Part shown: piece by piece, positions 4,542 through 5,477 of the stretch
Numbering within the stretch: position 1 is the first letter of the stretch
Layout of the letters: every line of letters starts with the position of its first letter
Source of the DNA: an uncultured Actinoplanes sp.
Lineage (GTDB): Bacteria; Actinomycetota; Actinomycetes; Mycobacteriales; Micromonosporaceae
Assembly (NCBI GenBank): GCA_934667465.1
Contig: CAKUMG010000474.1
Span: forward strand, 1 to 5,477
Reading direction: 5' to 3'
DNA: 5,477 bases
Translations under genes and position numbers: made by a program
The notes under the pieces: model-generated
Databases searched by the model: none
What the model saw: the letters and a program-made list of their open reading frames with translations, nothing else
What the model was told of the DNA's origin: nothing

Positions 4542-5477
4542 ATGACCGATCAGGCGGCGGACGGGCCGCGCACCACGCTCGCCGCGGTCGCGCACGCGGC
4601 CGGGGTCTCGGTGCCGACCGTCTCGCGGGTGCTCAACGGCGGCCCGGGGGTCGCGACGGCGACCCGCCGCCGGGTCGAGATCATGCTGCGGCGGTACGGG
4701 TACCAGCGCCGCGCCTCCCCCGGCCTGGTGGCCACGGTCTTCGACGACCTGTCCTGCCCGTGGGCCGTCGAGCTGCTCCGCGGCGTCGAGGAGGTCACGA
4801 GCACCACCGGCACCGGCATGCTCGTCGCCTCGGCCACCCACGCCGTCGCCGCGTGCCGCCGCTGGGCCACCGGCACCGCGCCCGCACCGGTGCGCGCGGT
4901 CATCGCGGTCAACGTGGACCTGCCGCCGCCCACGCGCGCCGAGCTGCGCCGGCTCGGCATCGCCCTGGTGGTCGTGGACCCGGCCCGCGACACGGTCACC
5001 GGTGTGCCCACCATCGGCGCGACGAACTGGGCCGGCGGGGTCAGCGCCGCCGAGCACCTGATCACCCTCGGACACCGCCGGATCGCCTGCGTCACCGGCC
5101 CGCCCGACGTGCTGTGCAGCCGGGCGCGGCTGGCGGGCTTCCGCGCGGGGCTCGAGGCGGCGGGCATCGCCTCGGACCCGACCCTGGTCCGCGACGGGGA
5201 CTTCGGGCACCGCTCGGGGTACGCCGCGGCGGCCGACCTGTTCGACGGTGGCGCGCGGCCGACGGCGGTCTTCGCCGCCAGTGACACGATGGCGTTCGGC
5301 GTGTGCGAGGCGGCACGCCGGCGCGGGATGCGGGTGCCGGAGGACCTCAGCGTGGTCGGCTTCGACGACATCCCGGAGGCCCGGCTCGGGGCGCCGCCGC
5401 TGACCACCGTGCGGCAGCCGCTGGCGGAGATGGGCGCGCTCGCCGCGCGTACGGCCCTTGCCCCGGCCGGACCCGCG
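4542..5477 (+). CDS. LacI-family transcriptional regulator, partial (runs off window end)
   Basis: An open frame of 312 codons from ATG 4542 to the window edge has no stop and encodes most of a LacI-family regulator, probably lacking about 20-25 residues. It begins MTDQAADGPRTTLAAVAHAA. The helix-turn-helix lies at about 12-32 with the same GVSVPTVSRVLNG recognition segment as the upstream paralog. The core keeps VVVDP (143), TNWAGG (161), LGHRRIACVTGP (176), FAASDTMAFGV (244), PEDLSVVGFDD (266) and PPLTTVRQPL (285). Compared with the paralog, the linker after the DNA-binding domain is about six residues shorter (YQRRASPGLV against YRRRAS-RQPTGRA-GLV), and the region 100-130 is proline/alanine-rich and diverged. 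The last eight residues (ALAPAGPA) no longer resemble the paralog. No upstream in-frame start is evident. The gene is divergent from the HPRDW secreted-protein gene and likely self-regulated through the repeats around its promoter. The ligand is unknown. Confidence 0.93.
   Translation, partial: MTDQAADGPRTTLAAVAHAAGVSVPTVSRVLNGGPGVATATRRRVEIMLRRYGYQRRASPGLVATVFDDLSCPWAVELLRGVEEVTSTTGTGMLVASATHAVAACRRWATGTAPAPVRAVIAVNVDLPPPTRAELRRLGIALVVVDPARDTVTGVPTIGATNWAGGVSAAEHLITLGHRRIACVTGPPDVLCSRARLAGFRAGLEAAGIASDPTLVRDGDFGHRSGYAAAADLFDGGARPTAVFAASDTMAFGVCEAARRRGMRVPEDLSVVGFDDIPEARLGAPPLTTVRQPLAEMGALAARTALAPAGPA

Noticed and set aside
4550..5407. Minus-strand frames (4536-5210 and 4550-5407) and a plus-strand frame (4460-5284) over the second LacI gene
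   Set aside because: All are shadows of the LacI frame that starts at 4542 and stays open to the window end; none shows a protein family signature.

Overview
The window reads as chromosomal DNA from a high-GC, mycelial-type actinomycete. Coding regions are very GC-rich with G/C at nearly every third codon position, starts include GTG, long signal peptides precede extracellular proteins, and one promoter matches the actinobacterial housekeeping form TTGACC-N17-TAGGGT. The order Streptosporangiales or Streptomycetales is a guess. No rRNA, tRNA, transposase or CRISPR array is visible.

The window holds two copies of one layout: a secreted-protein gene on the minus strand, transcribed divergently from a LacI-family regulator gene on the plus strand. 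Module 1 (about 1-3066) has a predicted seven-bladed beta-propeller plus LamG/concanavalin-like secreted protein (56-1867, minus) and a complete 330-residue LacI regulator (2074-3066, plus). Module 2 (about 3339-5477) has a 327-residue secreted protein of an uncharacterised family (3339-4322, minus) and a second LacI regulator (4542 to the window edge, plus). This last gene is open at the 3' end, so a search that demands a stop codon would miss it. The two regulators are clear paralogs with the same recognition helix, whereas the two secreted proteins are unrelated.

Between the modules, the convergent genes are separated by a composite repeat (3063-3342). Its 13-bp perfect terminal inverted repeats contain the TGA stop codons of both flanking genes. 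Inside are a two-copy 48-bp tandem repeat, an 11-bp inverted repeat and a roughly 32-bp-stem hairpin, probably a bidirectional terminator and possibly a dispersed repeat element.

Regulatory logic (inference): the half-site ACTTCCG/CGGAAGT recurs just upstream of both regulator genes. It overlaps the presumed promoter of the first and flanks the strong promoter of the second on both sides. The simplest model is that two related, autoregulated, sugar-responsive LacI repressors control divergent genes for extracellular proteins and may cross-regulate each other. Neither the ligand nor the role of the secreted proteins can be read from the sequence.
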